A DNA stretch of 42,308 bases, taken from positions 1 through 42,308 of the forward strand of contig JAKSPL010000019.1 of NCBI GenBank assembly GCA_024404815.1, read 5' to 3'. This document shows positions 7,821 to 16,232 of the stretch, piece after piece; position 1 is the first letter of the stretch; every line of letters starts with the position of its first letter. The notes beneath the pieces are model-generated. The model worked only from the letters and a program-made list of their open reading frames with translations. It searched no databases and was not told the origin of the DNA. The position numbers and the translations under genes were made by a program. The stretch is from Oscillospiraceae bacterium (lineage in GTDB: Bacteria; Bacillota; Clostridia; Oscillospirales; Ruminococcaceae).

Positions 7821-8492
7821 TCAGATCTCGTCCATTTCCGCAGATCTTGTCTGGAAATTGTGCTGTTTCTGCACGGCCGTTCCCTGCGGATGTGTCTTTT
7901 CGAAAAGCACATCGCGTGCAGATTTGTAGCATTGCCATGCCTGATACAGCCGTATTTCCGTGTTGGGATCATAGTCGCTGTGCGTTCTTGCCAGCTCACG
8001 CCCTTTTTTGTACTCCGGTGCATCATCTGTCAGGGTGATTGTCTTGCCCGACACAAGGTAGAATTCGAGCATCGAGCGCAGATGTAACCGCCAATATCGA
8101 CTTTTTCCACCGAGGTTTCGGATGGTTTTCTTGACGTACACGGATGAATTGTAAGTACCGGTGCGGCGATAGTATTCTTCGTAGTGCGTAAAATCGGAGT
8201 CCTCGATCTCGGAAAACGGGATCCGCTTTTTCCGCAGGAGCAGCTTGATCACAACAGCATCTTCTTCGATGATGATTTTTCCGCCGACAATTCGTTCGGT
8301 CAGGTGCAGGCATAAGAACAGAAGAGCCGCCGCAAGCTCACCGCCCATGATCCACAAGAATGCCAAAAGTACGTCTGCGCTGAAATTCCACCAGAGAAAT
8401 CCCAGTACGATCAGCGTCAGGATCCACAGTCCGAAACACACAAACATCATGATGTTGAAAAAGGGTGTCGTATGTTTGATTTTGAATTCCAT
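7821..8492 (-). CDS. Two-helix membrane protein, possibly PH-like, function unknown
   Basis: This 223-residue protein has two transmembrane helices (about 11-34 and 39-62). A cytoplasmic region follows, beginning GGKIIIEEDAVVIKLLLRKK and containing IPFSEIEDSDF, a pattern reminiscent of bacterial PH-like domains behind a membrane hairpin. I cannot assign a family firmly. It is transcribed alone from its own promoter, divergent from the DJ-1 operon, and shares a bidirectional terminator with the DegV gene. Confidence 0.78.
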   Translation of the reverse strand: MEFKIKHTTPFFNIMMFVCFGLWILTLIVLGFLWWNFSADVLLAFLWIMGGELAAALLFLCLHLTERIVGGKIIIEEDAVVIKLLLRKKRIPFSEIEDSDFTHYEEYYRRTGTYNSSVYVKKTIRNLGGKSRYWRLHLRSMLEFYLVSGKTITLTDDAPEYKKGRELARTHSDYDPNTEIRLYQAWQCYKSARDVLFEKTHPQGTAVQKQHNFQTRSAEMDEI

Positions 8493-8523
8493 TGTGATTT
8501 CCTCCGCGTATCAGAATAGTATC

Positions 8524-8552
8524 ATCATACACGATGAAACGCAGTTTGTCAA
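8524..8552 (-). promoter_or_regulatory. Promoter of the two-helix membrane protein gene
   Basis: TTGACA (8552-8547) and TATGAT (8529-8524) on the minus strand, 17-bp spacer. It diverges from the promoter at 8598. Confidence 0.82.
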
Positions 8553-8597
8553 GTGTTTGTACAGATGATTCTCTGAACGATTTTCTCGGAAGAAGCG

Positions 8598-8626
8598 TTG
8601 ACATTCTCCTGAAACTGTGATATAAT
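8598..8626 (+). promoter_or_regulatory. Promoter of the DJ-1/mltG operon
   Basis: Consensus TTGACA (8598-8603) and TATAAT (8621-8626) with a 17-bp spacer. No terminator is visible until 16110, so it may drive eight genes. Confidence 0.88.
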
Positions 8627-8681
8627 AAGATGGTATATTTTCAAAACAAACACATATGGAACGTCACACAGGAGGCGGCAC

Positions 8682-9227
8682 ATGATATACGTTTTTTTGG
8701 CAAACGGCTTTGAGGAAACCGAGGCGATCGCTCCGATCGACTGCCTGCGCAGAGCAGGAAAACAGGTCGTGACAGTCGGTGTCGGCGGAAAAACCATTGT
8801 CGGCTCGCATCAGATCCCTGTCGCTGCGGACATTACGGCGGACGAGATCTCGCTCGATGATACGCTGGAAATGGTGATCCTCCCCGGCGGTATGCCCGGC
8901 ACGAAGAACCTCGCCGCGAGCGAACAGGTCAGAACTGCTGTACAGTATGCCGCAGACAACGGCAAGTGGCTCGCTGCAATCTGTGCGGCACCCTCTGTAC
9001 TTGGAAAAATGGGACTGCTGAACGGCAAAAATGCTGTCTGCTACCCCGGCTTCGAAGCCGAACTGAACGGTGCAAAGGTCGGCACGGACGCTGTCTGTGC
9101 GGACGGAAAAACCGTGACCGCAAGAGGTGCAGGCTGTGCAATGACATTCGGTCTGAAACTGGTGGAATGCCTGTGCGGCAAGGAAGCATCGGACGCGATG
9201 GCAGAGGGCCTGATCTATCAGAAATGA
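8682..9227 (+). CDS. DJ-1/PfpI family protein
   Basis: This 181-residue protein belongs to the DJ-1 branch (DJ-1/PfpI/ThiJ), whose members act as glyoxalases, deglycases or redox-sensitive chaperones. The nucleophile is Cys101 in AAICAAPSVLG, at the nucleophile elbow, and the partner acid is Glu14 in GFEETEAIAPID, matching Glu18 of human DJ-1. Its length is typical. AGGAGG precedes the start. It heads the operon and its stop overlaps the next start (ATGA). The exact reaction cannot be read from sequence. Confidence 0.93.
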   Translation: MIYVFLANGFEETEAIAPIDCLRRAGKQVVTVGVGGKTIVGSHQIPVAADITADEISLDDTLEMVILPGGMPGTKNLAASEQVRTAVQYAADNGKWLAAICAAPSVLGKMGLLNGKNAVCYPGFEAELNGAKVGTDAVCADGKTVTARGAGCAMTFGLKLVECLCGKEASDAMAEGLIYQK

Positions 9228-9826
9228 ACAGCGAATTCTCTATTACAGAGCAGAAAAATCAGCTTCGGCAGCAAATGCGGCAGATTCGCAGAGCGATGCC
9301 GCCGGAAAAACGGGAAACGGCAGACAAAGCGATTTGTGAGGCGGTACTCGCACACCCCGATTTTATGCGTGCCAAGCAGATATTTGCGTATGTGGCAATG
9401 CCGATCGAGGTGCAGACAAAGGGCATTCTCGAAGCCTGTCTTGCAATGGGCAAGACGCTCGCGCTGCCTGTCTGCGAAACGGCTTCCCACGCAATGACGT
9501 TTTATCGGCTGGATGATATGGCGGAACTGACCGCAGGGGCATACAATATCCCCGTACCGCCTGTTTCGGCGGCGCGTGTCTGCACGCCTGACGCGGAAAC
9601 ACTCGTTCTGCTGCCGATGACGGCGTATGATGCACAGGGCTACCGTCTGGGCGCAGGCGGCGGCTATTATGACAGATTTTTCGCGCAGTACCCCTTCTTA
9701 CGAACCCTCGGCATCTGCTATGCCGACTGTTTCGCCGAGGTACTTCCGCATGATGAATATGACCAGAAAATGCAAGCTTGTATCACGGAAAACGGATTGG
9801 AGGACTTCCATGGCAGAACCGAATAA
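9224..9826 (+). CDS. 5-formyltetrahydrofolate cyclo-ligase
   Basis: This 200-residue enzyme converts 5-formyl-THF to 5,10-methenyl-THF with ATP, returning stored folate to one-carbon metabolism. The C-terminal motif LGAGGGYYDRF and the LPMTAYD segment just before it are diagnostic; the N-terminal KNQLRQQMRQIRR is the usual basic helix. The ATG at 9224 overlaps the stop of the DJ-1 gene; a longer open frame upstream only reads through that gene. Its last codons overlap the mltG start by 17 bases, so the genes are tightly packed. Confidence 0.94.
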   Translation: MNSEFSITEQKNQLRQQMRQIRRAMPPEKRETADKAICEAVLAHPDFMRAKQIFAYVAMPIEVQTKGILEACLAMGKTLALPVCETASHAMTFYRLDDMAELTAGAYNIPVPPVSAARVCTPDAETLVLLPMTAYDAQGYRLGAGGGYYDRFFAQYPFLRTLGICYADCFAEVLPHDEYDQKMQACITENGLEDFHGRTE

Positions 9827-11321
9827 GCCTATTGAAGAAGAAAACAACGAGATTCAGGACGAAGTGGATGCAATGGCGGAGGAGATTCTGAACGCAGACA
9901 AGGACTCTGCGGCAGAAACCGAACCGACAGATGCGCCCGCAGACGAGGAAACGGCAGAAGCAGAACCATCCGCAGAATCGGCAGAGGAGAATGCTTCCAC
10001 CGAAGAAACGGCGGAGAAATCCGACAAGCCGTCTGCATCTTCCAAAAAGCAGAAGAAACATTCCGGAAAGGCAAAAGCTGCCGCTGTTGTAAAGGCTGCA
10101 GCAGAAAATGCTGCTTCGGATGAGGATGACGATGAAGAGGATGACGACGAGGATTTCGGTTTCTACGAGGGACGTAAAAAATCCACGAAGAAACGTAAAA
10201 AACGCCGCGTGAAGCGCAAGAAGGGACGCGGTGTTTCCTGTGCGCTGATCCTCCTGACGCTGATCTTCTCGCTGTCTGTGACCGCCGCCGTAACGATCCT
10301 TGCACTCGCAAAGGAAATGTACGGCATCGACAAGGACATCACCGAAAAGGTTATTACGATCCCAGAGGGTTCCACCTCGGCGATGATCGCACAGCAGCTT
10401 CAGGATGAGGATATGATCCGTATTCCGAAACTGTTTCAGGTGTTCTCCCGTCTGAACGGCATGGACGGAAGCTATATCGCAGGCGAACACGTTATCAGTC
10501 CGTCGATGAGTTATGAAGCAATGATCTACGAACTTTGCAGCAACCATACCGATGACCGTGATTATGTCCGCGTGACATTCAAGGAAGGTCAGAACCTGCT
10601 GGAATGTGCAGAGATTCTCGAAGAAAACGGCGTCTGCAAGAAGAATGACTTCATCTTCTACTTCAACGCAGGCGGCTATAACTACAAGTTCGAGGAGTAT
10701 CTCCCCGAAGCTTCCTCGCTGAAATTCTATGCACGCGAGGGCTACTGCTTCCCCGATACCTATGAATTCTATGTGGACGAAGATCCGCAGATCGTTGTCC
10801 AGAAGATCTATGCGAACTTCGACAGCAAATTTACCGCCGCAGATTATAAAGCGATGGAATCCATGAACATGACGCTCGACGAGGTCGTCACCCTTGCATC
10901 CATTGTACAGGCAGAGGCACCGACCGTATCCTCCATGCGTATGGTTTCGTCGGTATTCCACAACCGTCTGAATATGTCGGGTACGTATCCTCGTCTGGAA
11001 TCCGACCCGACCAGAATCTATGCGGAAGATGTCATTGCGCCGAATCTCTCCATCAAGAACGAGATCATGTGCAATGCCTACAACACATATCAGGGCAACG
11101 GCCTGCCTCCCGGAGCGATCAACAACCCCGGAAAGGAAGCAATTTCTGCGGTTTTAAGACCGGAAGAAACACAGTATTACTTCTTCTGTGCGAACACCCA
11201 GACGGGCGAGATCTTCTATGCACAAGACAACGCAGGTCACGAAGCAAACCTCGAAGCGATTCGTTTGCAGCAGGCGCAGGCGGCTCTCGCAGACAACGGC
11301 GATGGAAATGGCAATGGTTAA
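9810..11321 (+). CDS. mltG: Endolytic transglycosylase MltG (YceG-like)
   Basis: This 503-residue membrane enzyme cuts nascent peptidoglycan strands and sets glycan length. About 140 cytoplasmic residues come first: an acidic low-complexity stretch, an Asp/Glu run (about 104-115), then a Lys/Arg block (about 123-140). One transmembrane helix (about 141-166) leads to the extracellular YceG domain. The catalytic region shows ASIVQAEA with the expected Glu, then VFHNRL, SDPT and GLPPGAINNPG. The start at 9810 has TTGGAGG. In Bacillus the mltG homologue yrrL is also followed by tRNA-hydroxylation U32 genes, as here. Confidence 0.95.
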   Translation: MAEPNKPIEEENNEIQDEVDAMAEEILNADKDSAAETEPTDAPADEETAEAEPSAESAEENASTEETAEKSDKPSASSKKQKKHSGKAKAAAVVKAAAENAASDEDDDEEDDDEDFGFYEGRKKSTKKRKKRRVKRKKGRGVSCALILLTLIFSLSVTAAVTILALAKEMYGIDKDITEKVITIPEGSTSAMIAQQLQDEDMIRIPKLFQVFSRLNGMDGSYIAGEHVISPSMSYEAMIYELCSNHTDDRDYVRVTFKEGQNLLECAEILEENGVCKKNDFIFYFNAGGYNYKFEEYLPEASSLKFYAREGYCFPDTYEFYVDEDPQIVVQKIYANFDSKFTAADYKAMESMNMTLDEVVTLASIVQAEAPTVSSMRMVSSVFHNRLNMSGTYPRLESDPTRIYAEDVIAPNLSIKNEIMCNAYNTYQGNGLPPGAINNPGKEAISAVLRPEETQYYFFCANTQTGEIFYAQDNAGHEANLEAIRLQQAQAALADNGDGNGNG

Positions 11322-12549
11322 GCCTGAATTGCTTTGTCCCGCGGGCGACAGAGAATGCCTTGAAGCCGCCGTACAGTACGGCGCAGATGCGGTGTATCTT
11401 GGCGCAAAGACCTTTGGAATGCGAGCTGCTGCGAAGAATTTCGATATTCCGCAGATACAGTCCGCCGTAGAGCACGCGCACGCAAATGGCGTGAAAGTCT
11501 ACCTTACGGTCAATGTCCTGCCGAGAAACCGCGAATTGGATGCATTTCCTGCATTTATCAAAGATGTACAGGCGTGCGGTGTGGACGCGGTGATCGCCGC
11601 GGACTTGGGCGTTATCACGAAAATACGCGAAATTACACCTGATTTACCGATCCACGCATCCACCCAGACGGGCGTGGTCAACTATGCGACCGCGACCGCA
11701 CTATGGAATATGGGCTGTGAGCGCGTAGTGTTGGCGAGAGAAATGTCCGTTGAGGAAATCGCGGAACTGCGTGCAAAAACGCCGCAGGAGCTGGAACTCG
11801 AAGCATTTGTTCACGGTGCGATGTGCATGAGCATTTCGGGGCGGTGTCTGCTGTCGGAGTACCTGACTGGCAGGGACGCAAACCGTGGGGCTTGCGCACA
11901 GTCCTGCCGCTGGAAATACGCGCTGATGGAGGAAAAACGTCCGAATCAGTTCTTTCCGATCGGCGAGGACGAGGACGGCAGTTATATCCTGAACGCGAAA
12001 GATCTTTGTATGGCAGAACATCTCGAAACGCTCGCAAAAGCTGGGATTTCATCGTTCAAGATCGAAGGCAGAGCGAAAGCCGCCTACTATGTCGCAGGTG
12101 TGGCAAATGCCTACCGTATGGCAATGGACTGCGTGTTCGGAAAACCGAAAATGGACGTTCCTGCGTGGGTATTCGATGAACTCGACAAGGTGAGCCACCG
12201 CCCGTATACCACAGGATTTTTCTTCGGACAGCCGAGCGACAGCATCCACAACGCGACCGCAAGCTATGTGCGCAATTACGATGTGGTCGGAATTGTACAG
12301 CGGACGGACAGCGGACGGATGTATGTCAGCCAGAGAAACCGCTTTTTCGCAGGAGATACGCTGGAAATCCTTGCACCGTATTCTGAGCCGATAACGATTT
12401 CCGTCAGCGATTTGCAGGACGGAGAGGGCAATGTCATCGAAGCCGCCAACCACGCGGTCATGGACTGCTCGATGGCGTATGACGGAAAAGAACTTCCAAA
12501 AGGTGCGTTTTTACGCAAAAAAGTCGAAGAATCACAAACAGGAGCGTAA
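11314..12549 (+). CDS. U32 family protein, TrhP-like tRNA hydroxylation factor
   Basis: This protein of about 411 residues belongs to peptidase family U32. The members closest in size (YegQ/TrhP and Bacillus YrrO) are needed for 5-hydroxyuridine at tRNA position 34 rather than proteolysis. The U32 signature is at 164-200, with Cys171, Cys178, Cys194 and Cys198, the four cysteines proposed to hold an Fe-S cluster. FKIEGRAK and the C-terminal beta domain are present. The ATG at 11314 (MVKPELLCPAG) lies inside the last codons of mltG; ATGs at 11302 and 11308 are also possible. The TrmR methyltransferase found between these genes in Bacillus is absent. Confidence 0.88.
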   Translation: MVKPELLCPAGDRECLEAAVQYGADAVYLGAKTFGMRAAAKNFDIPQIQSAVEHAHANGVKVYLTVNVLPRNRELDAFPAFIKDVQACGVDAVIAADLGVITKIREITPDLPIHASTQTGVVNYATATALWNMGCERVVLAREMSVEEIAELRAKTPQELELEAFVHGAMCMSISGRCLLSEYLTGRDANRGACAQSCRWKYALMEEKRPNQFFPIGEDEDGSYILNAKDLCMAEHLETLAKAGISSFKIEGRAKAAYYVAGVANAYRMAMDCVFGKPKMDVPAWVFDELDKVSHRPYTTGFFFGQPSDSIHNATASYVRNYDVVGIVQRTDSGRMYVSQRNRFFAGDTLEILAPYSEPITISVSDLQDGEGNVIEAANHAVMDCSMAYDGKELPKGAFLRKKVEESQTGA

Positions 12550-12598
12550 GCCGAAATGCTTGCGCTTCTTGTGTCATAAAGCACAAAGGAGAACGAAA

Positions 12599-14464
12599 AT
12601 GCTCTTTGAGAAAATCGAACCGCTGCTGCTGAATGTTCAGAAGCCAGCCCGATATATCGGCGGCGAGGCAGGCAGCGTCATGAAAGACAAAAAGGACGTA
12701 AAATGCCGCTTTGCGTTTGTATTCCCCGACCGCTACGATGTCGGCATGAGCAATCTCGGCATGAAAATTCTCTACACCTGCATCAATAACCGTCCCGAAT
12801 ACTGGTGCGAGCGTGTGTTTGCGCCCGACAGCGATTTCGAGCAGGCGATGCGCGAGAACGATGTGCCGCTGTATGCGCTGGAAAGTTTGGAGCCTGTCCG
12901 CGATTTTGATTTCATCGGCTTTACGATCGGCTACGAGCTGTGCTATACGAATATCTTGAATCTGCTGGATTTAGCAGGTGTTCCGCTGCTGCAAAAAGAC
13001 CGTGGGGAAACGCTTGCACCAATCGTTTGTGCAGGCGGTTCTTGCTGCTGCAACGCCGAGCCGCTCGCGGATTTCTTCGATCTGTTCTTCATTGGTGAGG
13101 GCGAGGAGCTTGACCTTGAAGTCATGGACCTCTACACGAAAATGAAGGAGCAGGGCGCGACAAGAAGCGAGTTTCTCCGCGCCGCCGCACAGATCGAGGG
13201 TGTATATGTGCCGTCGCTCTATGATGTCACCTACAACGAGGACGGAACGGTTTCTGCCATTACGCCGAAAGACGGTGCGCCTGCAAAAGTACGCAAACGC
13301 ATCATTTCCGATTTTAATAATGTAACAGTCCCCGAGGAATTTGTCGTACCGTTCGCAGAGATCGTGCATGACAGAGCCGTGACGGAAGTTCTGCGCGGCT
13401 GCATCCGCGGCTGCCGATTCTGTCAGGCAGGCTTCCTCTACCGCCCGTTCCGCGAGAAATCCCCTGAGGTCATCTGCGAACAGTCGCGCAAACTCATCGC
13501 CAACACAGGCTACGAGGAACTGTCGCTCTGCTCGCTGTCCACCTCCGACCACTCGCAGATCGAGGAGATGATGGACGGACTGCTGACCTTTACCGAGGAC
13601 GCGCACATCAACCTGAGTCTGCCGTCGCTGCGTGTGGACAATTTCTCCACCGCGCTGATGAACCGCATTCGCCGTGTCCGCAGCAGCGGTCTGACCTTTG
13701 CGCCCGAGGCTGGTACACAGCGTCTGCGCGATGTCATCAACAAAAATGTCACCGAGGAAGAACTGCTCCGAACCTGCAAGATCGCATTTCAGGGTGGTCA
13801 GGCGGCGGTCAAACTCTACTTTATGATGGGATTGCCGACCGAAACAGACGACGATATCCGCGGCATCGTGGAACTTGCACAGCGCGTGGTCGATTCGTTC
13901 TTCGAGATGGACGAGCGTCCGAAGGGCAAGAGCGTGCAGATCACCTGTTCGGTTGCGACATTTGTGCCGAAGCCGTTCACGCCGTTTGAGTTCCATCCGC
14001 AGGACACCCGTGAGATGATCGAGCATAAGCAAAAGGTGCTGGAAGAAGCAGTTTCGGGACACAAGCGCATCCGCGCAAACTGGCATTCTCCCGACACGAG
14101 CATTCTCGAAGCGGTGCTGGCACGCGGCGACCGCCGTCTGGGAAAAGTCATTCTCGAAGCATGGAAACGCGGCTGTATTTTCGATGCTTGGTCGGAGCAT
14201 TTCCGTTTTGACCTCTGGGAGGAGGCATTTGCCGCCTGTGGTCTGGACATGGCGTTCTATGCGAGCAGACCGCGCAGCTACGAGGAAATCTTCCCGTGGG
14301 ATCACATGGATTTCTATGTTGACAAGGAATTTCTCATCCGAGAAAACGAAAAGGCAAAGCAGGCAGGCTGTACGCCGCATTGTCGGATGCAATGTGCAAA
14401 CTGCGGTGTTACAAAAGTGACGAAAAAGCCGTGTTTTGACTATAAAAAGGAGGCGGAGGCATGA
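12599..14464 (+). CDS. B12-binding/radical SAM protein (TIGR03960 type)
   Basis: This 621-residue protein has an N-terminal cobalamin-binding-like Rossmann region (FPDRYDVGMSNLGMKILY, about 42-59) and a radical SAM barrel with the CxxxCxxC cluster motif at Cys268, Cys272 and Cys275. A cysteine-rich tail (HCRMQCANCG) may hold another metal or cluster. The family is widespread in Clostridia, is nearly always followed by the DUF2344 protein, and has no settled reaction as far as I know. AAAGGAG precedes the ATG at 12599. The next gene starts inside its stop codon. Confidence 0.92.
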   Translation: MLFEKIEPLLLNVQKPARYIGGEAGSVMKDKKDVKCRFAFVFPDRYDVGMSNLGMKILYTCINNRPEYWCERVFAPDSDFEQAMRENDVPLYALESLEPVRDFDFIGFTIGYELCYTNILNLLDLAGVPLLQKDRGETLAPIVCAGGSCCCNAEPLADFFDLFFIGEGEELDLEVMDLYTKMKEQGATRSEFLRAAAQIEGVYVPSLYDVTYNEDGTVSAITPKDGAPAKVRKRIISDFNNVTVPEEFVVPFAEIVHDRAVTEVLRGCIRGCRFCQAGFLYRPFREKSPEVICEQSRKLIANTGYEELSLCSLSTSDHSQIEEMMDGLLTFTEDAHINLSLPSLRVDNFSTALMNRIRRVRSSGLTFAPEAGTQRLRDVINKNVTEEELLRTCKIAFQGGQAAVKLYFMMGLPTETDDDIRGIVELAQRVVDSFFEMDERPKGKSVQITCSVATFVPKPFTPFEFHPQDTREMIEHKQKVLEEAVSGHKRIRANWHSPDTSILEAVLARGDRRLGKVILEAWKRGCIFDAWSEHFRFDLWEEAFAACGLDMAFYASRPRSYEEIFPWDHMDFYVDKEFLIRENEKAKQAGCTPHCRMQCANCGVTKVTKKPCFDYKKEAEA

Positions 14465-15126
14465 TACCTGTACGTGCGACATTCGAGAAACGGCGCAGAG
14501 CAAAATACATCTCGCACCTCGACCTGATGCGCTGTATGCAGCGTGCGTTCCGCCGCGCCGATGTACCGATCTGGTTCACCGAGGGCTTCAATCCGCACGC
14601 CTATCTGATGTTTCCGCTGGCGTTGTCGCTTGGCTACGAGAGCGGCTGTGAGTGCATGGATTTCCGCATTGACGGCGAAATGTCGATGCAGACGGCGATG
14701 CAGCGGCTCAATGCGGTGCTGCCCGAGGACTTACAGCTTGTAAAAGTCGCGCCGCCCGTCCGCAAGCACACGGACATCGCATTTGCGGACTACCGCGTCT
14801 GTCTGGACGTCTCAGAGGGGACTGCGGAGGAACTGCGTGCGGCGTGGGATGCGTTCATTGCACAGCCTGAAATTCTTGTGGAAAAGAAAACAAAGCGCGG
14901 CACGGCAATGGTCGATCTGAAAGCAAATGCGCAGATTCTGATGGTACAGACGCTGCAAGACGGTCTGTGGCTGAAACTGCGGATGCCTGCAGGAACGTCG
15001 GTCAATGTCAACCCTTCGCTGCTGATGGACGCATTCACCGCGTCGCTGCCCGAGGGCTTGCGGACGGGAATGCTTCGCGCGGAACGGCTGGCAATTCTCT
15101 GTGCGGACGGCACGGATTTTGTGTGA
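14461..15126 (+). CDS. Radical-SAM-associated DUF2344 protein (TIGR03936 type)
   Basis: This 221-residue protein carries the family opening RATFEKRRRAKYISHLDLMR, then FTEGFNPHAYLMFPLALSLGYES. In some genomes this domain is fused to the C-terminus of the radical SAM protein; here it is separate and overlaps it by four bases (ATGA), so a stable pair is likely. Its role is unknown. In many Clostridia the pair sits before RNase E/G and ribosomal protein L21 genes; here a Nudix gene follows instead. Confidence 0.92.
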   Translation: MIPVRATFEKRRRAKYISHLDLMRCMQRAFRRADVPIWFTEGFNPHAYLMFPLALSLGYESGCECMDFRIDGEMSMQTAMQRLNAVLPEDLQLVKVAPPVRKHTDIAFADYRVCLDVSEGTAEELRAAWDAFIAQPEILVEKKTKRGTAMVDLKANAQILMVQTLQDGLWLKLRMPAGTSVNVNPSLLMDAFTASLPEGLRTGMLRAERLAILCADGTDFV

Positions 15127-15142
15127 AAATCGAGGAGATACG

Positions 15143-15640
15143 ATGAAATTTACATATTGTCCCGACTGCGGTGCGGAAGCTGTACTGCGGCAGATCGGAG
15201 ATGAGGGTGAGATCCCGTTTTGCGAGCATTGCAACCGCCCGCTGTTTGATTATTTCAGCACCTGCGTACTTTCTGTTGTACGAAATGATCTGGGCGAACT
15301 GGCTCTGATTCGGCAAAGCTACGGCGATACCACGCGGTATGTCGGCGTTGCAGGGTACATGAAATGCGGCGAAACGGCGGAGGAAGCGGCGGCGCGTGAA
15401 ATCGCGGAGGAAATCGGCATCACGCCCGACAAGGTGCATTATGTGCTGAGCGCGTGGCATGGTGCGCGTGACCAACTGATGCTTTGTTTTTGCGCAGATG
15501 CGAAGAAATCCGCGCTGAAATGTTCGGGCGAGGTCGCGGAAGCTCGCTGGTTTTCGCCAAAAGAAGCGGCGGAAATTGTCCGCGAGGGCAGTATCATTCA
15601 GCGGCTCGTGCTGGCTGTGGCAACGGAGGAAAATCAATGA
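15143..15640 (+). CDS. Nudix hydrolase with N-terminal zinc ribbon
   Basis: This 165-residue protein starts with a zinc ribbon (Cys6, Cys9, Cys27, Cys30) followed by a Nudix domain. The Nudix box is complete at about 71-93 (G-x5-E-x7-REIAEEIGI). The ribbon plus Nudix layout recalls NudC-type NAD/dinucleotide pyrophosphatases, though it is much shorter than NudC (about 260 residues) and I do not see NudC's SQPWPFP-type substrate motif. The likely substrate is a nucleoside diphosphate derivative. CGAGGAG precedes the ATG, and the next gene overlaps its stop. Confidence 0.9.
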   Translation: MKFTYCPDCGAEAVLRQIGDEGEIPFCEHCNRPLFDYFSTCVLSVVRNDLGELALIRQSYGDTTRYVGVAGYMKCGETAEEAAAREIAEEIGITPDKVHYVLSAWHGARDQLMLCFCADAKKSALKCSGEVAEARWFSPKEAAEIVREGSIIQRLVLAVATEENQ

Positions 15641-16086
15641 CAGATTTGCTGAAAAGCGCGATGAAGCTTGTGTTTTGGCTGGCTCTGGCGGCGGTGCTTG
15701 TCATTTTGACGGCATGGCTTGCGTCGGTCGGCGTGTTGTCGGACAAGGCGGCTGTGGTCATCATATTCTCGCTGCCGTTCTGGTTTTGCCTATGGAAAGT
15801 GTGCAGATGCGTGTATATCATGAAACGCGGACTGCCTGCAACAGGATATTTTTCGATGCAGACGCGGCTTTCACACCTGCGCTACTGCTCGGCGGACGGG
15901 GTGGAACGAAAAGGCTCCTGCGACTTGCTGACGCGCCGTTCGCTGAAAAAAGGACACGCCGTTCCCGTCTGGTATCAATCGACGCACCCTGACAGATTCA
16001 CCACAGGGCAGAACGAAATCGTTGTAAATACGTTCTTCTGCATTCTGTTTGCAATTATCCCCATTTATCTGATGATTCGTTTGTGA
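15637..16086 (+). CDS. DUF3592-like membrane protein
   Basis: This 149-residue protein has two transmembrane helices near the N-terminus (about 10-31 and 36-55) and one at the C-terminus (about 130-147). The middle domain ends in VPVWYQSTHPDRF, which resembles the V-x-V-Y-Y-d-P-x-x-P-x-x-a signature of DUF3592 proteins, where a short soluble domain follows a membrane helix. The function is unknown. It is the last gene of the operon and is followed by a strong terminator. Two more proteins with this signature lie at 36391 and 37011. Confidence 0.78.
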   Translation: MTDLLKSAMKLVFWLALAAVLVILTAWLASVGVLSDKAAVVIIFSLPFWFCLWKVCRCVYIMKRGLPATGYFSMQTRLSHLRYCSADGVERKGSCDLLTRRSLKKGHAVPVWYQSTHPDRFTTGQNEIVVNTFFCILFAIIPIYLMIRL

Positions 16087-16109
16087 TGCAAAAATAGCAT
16101 AATTTCGAG

Positions 16110-16146
16110 AATTTCGTCTGACTATGATGTTGGACGAAATTTTTTT
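16110..16146 (+). terminator. Terminator of the DJ-1/mltG operon
   Basis: The stem AATTTCGTC/GACGAAATT is followed directly by a T-run, 24 bases after the last stop codon. Confidence 0.88.
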
Positions 16147-16156
16147 GCGAAAACCC

Positions 16157-16185
16157 TTGACAAATACATATGAGTGTGCTATCAT
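16157..16185 (+). promoter_or_regulatory. Promoter of the metal-resistance operon
   Basis: TTGACA (16157-16162) and TATCAT (16180-16185), 17-bp spacer. The first operator palindrome covers the spacer and the -10 box, as expected for a repressor that blocks RNA polymerase. Confidence 0.85.
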
Positions 16186-16187
16186 AT
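16168..16187. promoter_or_regulatory. Operator O1 for the ArsR/SmtB repressor
   Basis: An inverted repeat ATATGA-N8-TCATAT overlaps the -10 box. Its half-sites match the stronger palindrome at 16200 and the AT-rich operators of SmtB/CadC-type repressors. Confidence 0.7.
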
Positions 16188-16199
16188 GAACAGCAAAAC

Positions 16200-16219
16200 A
16201 TATGAATAGGTATTCATAT
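16200..16219. promoter_or_regulatory. Operator O2 for the ArsR/SmtB repressor
   Basis: A perfect palindrome ATATGAAT-AGGT-ATTCATAT lies in the leader just before the ribosome site. The core matches the TGAA/TTCA half-sites usual for this family. Two sites suggest cooperative binding. Confidence 0.82.
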
Positions 16220-16232
16220 AAGGAGGAAAACA

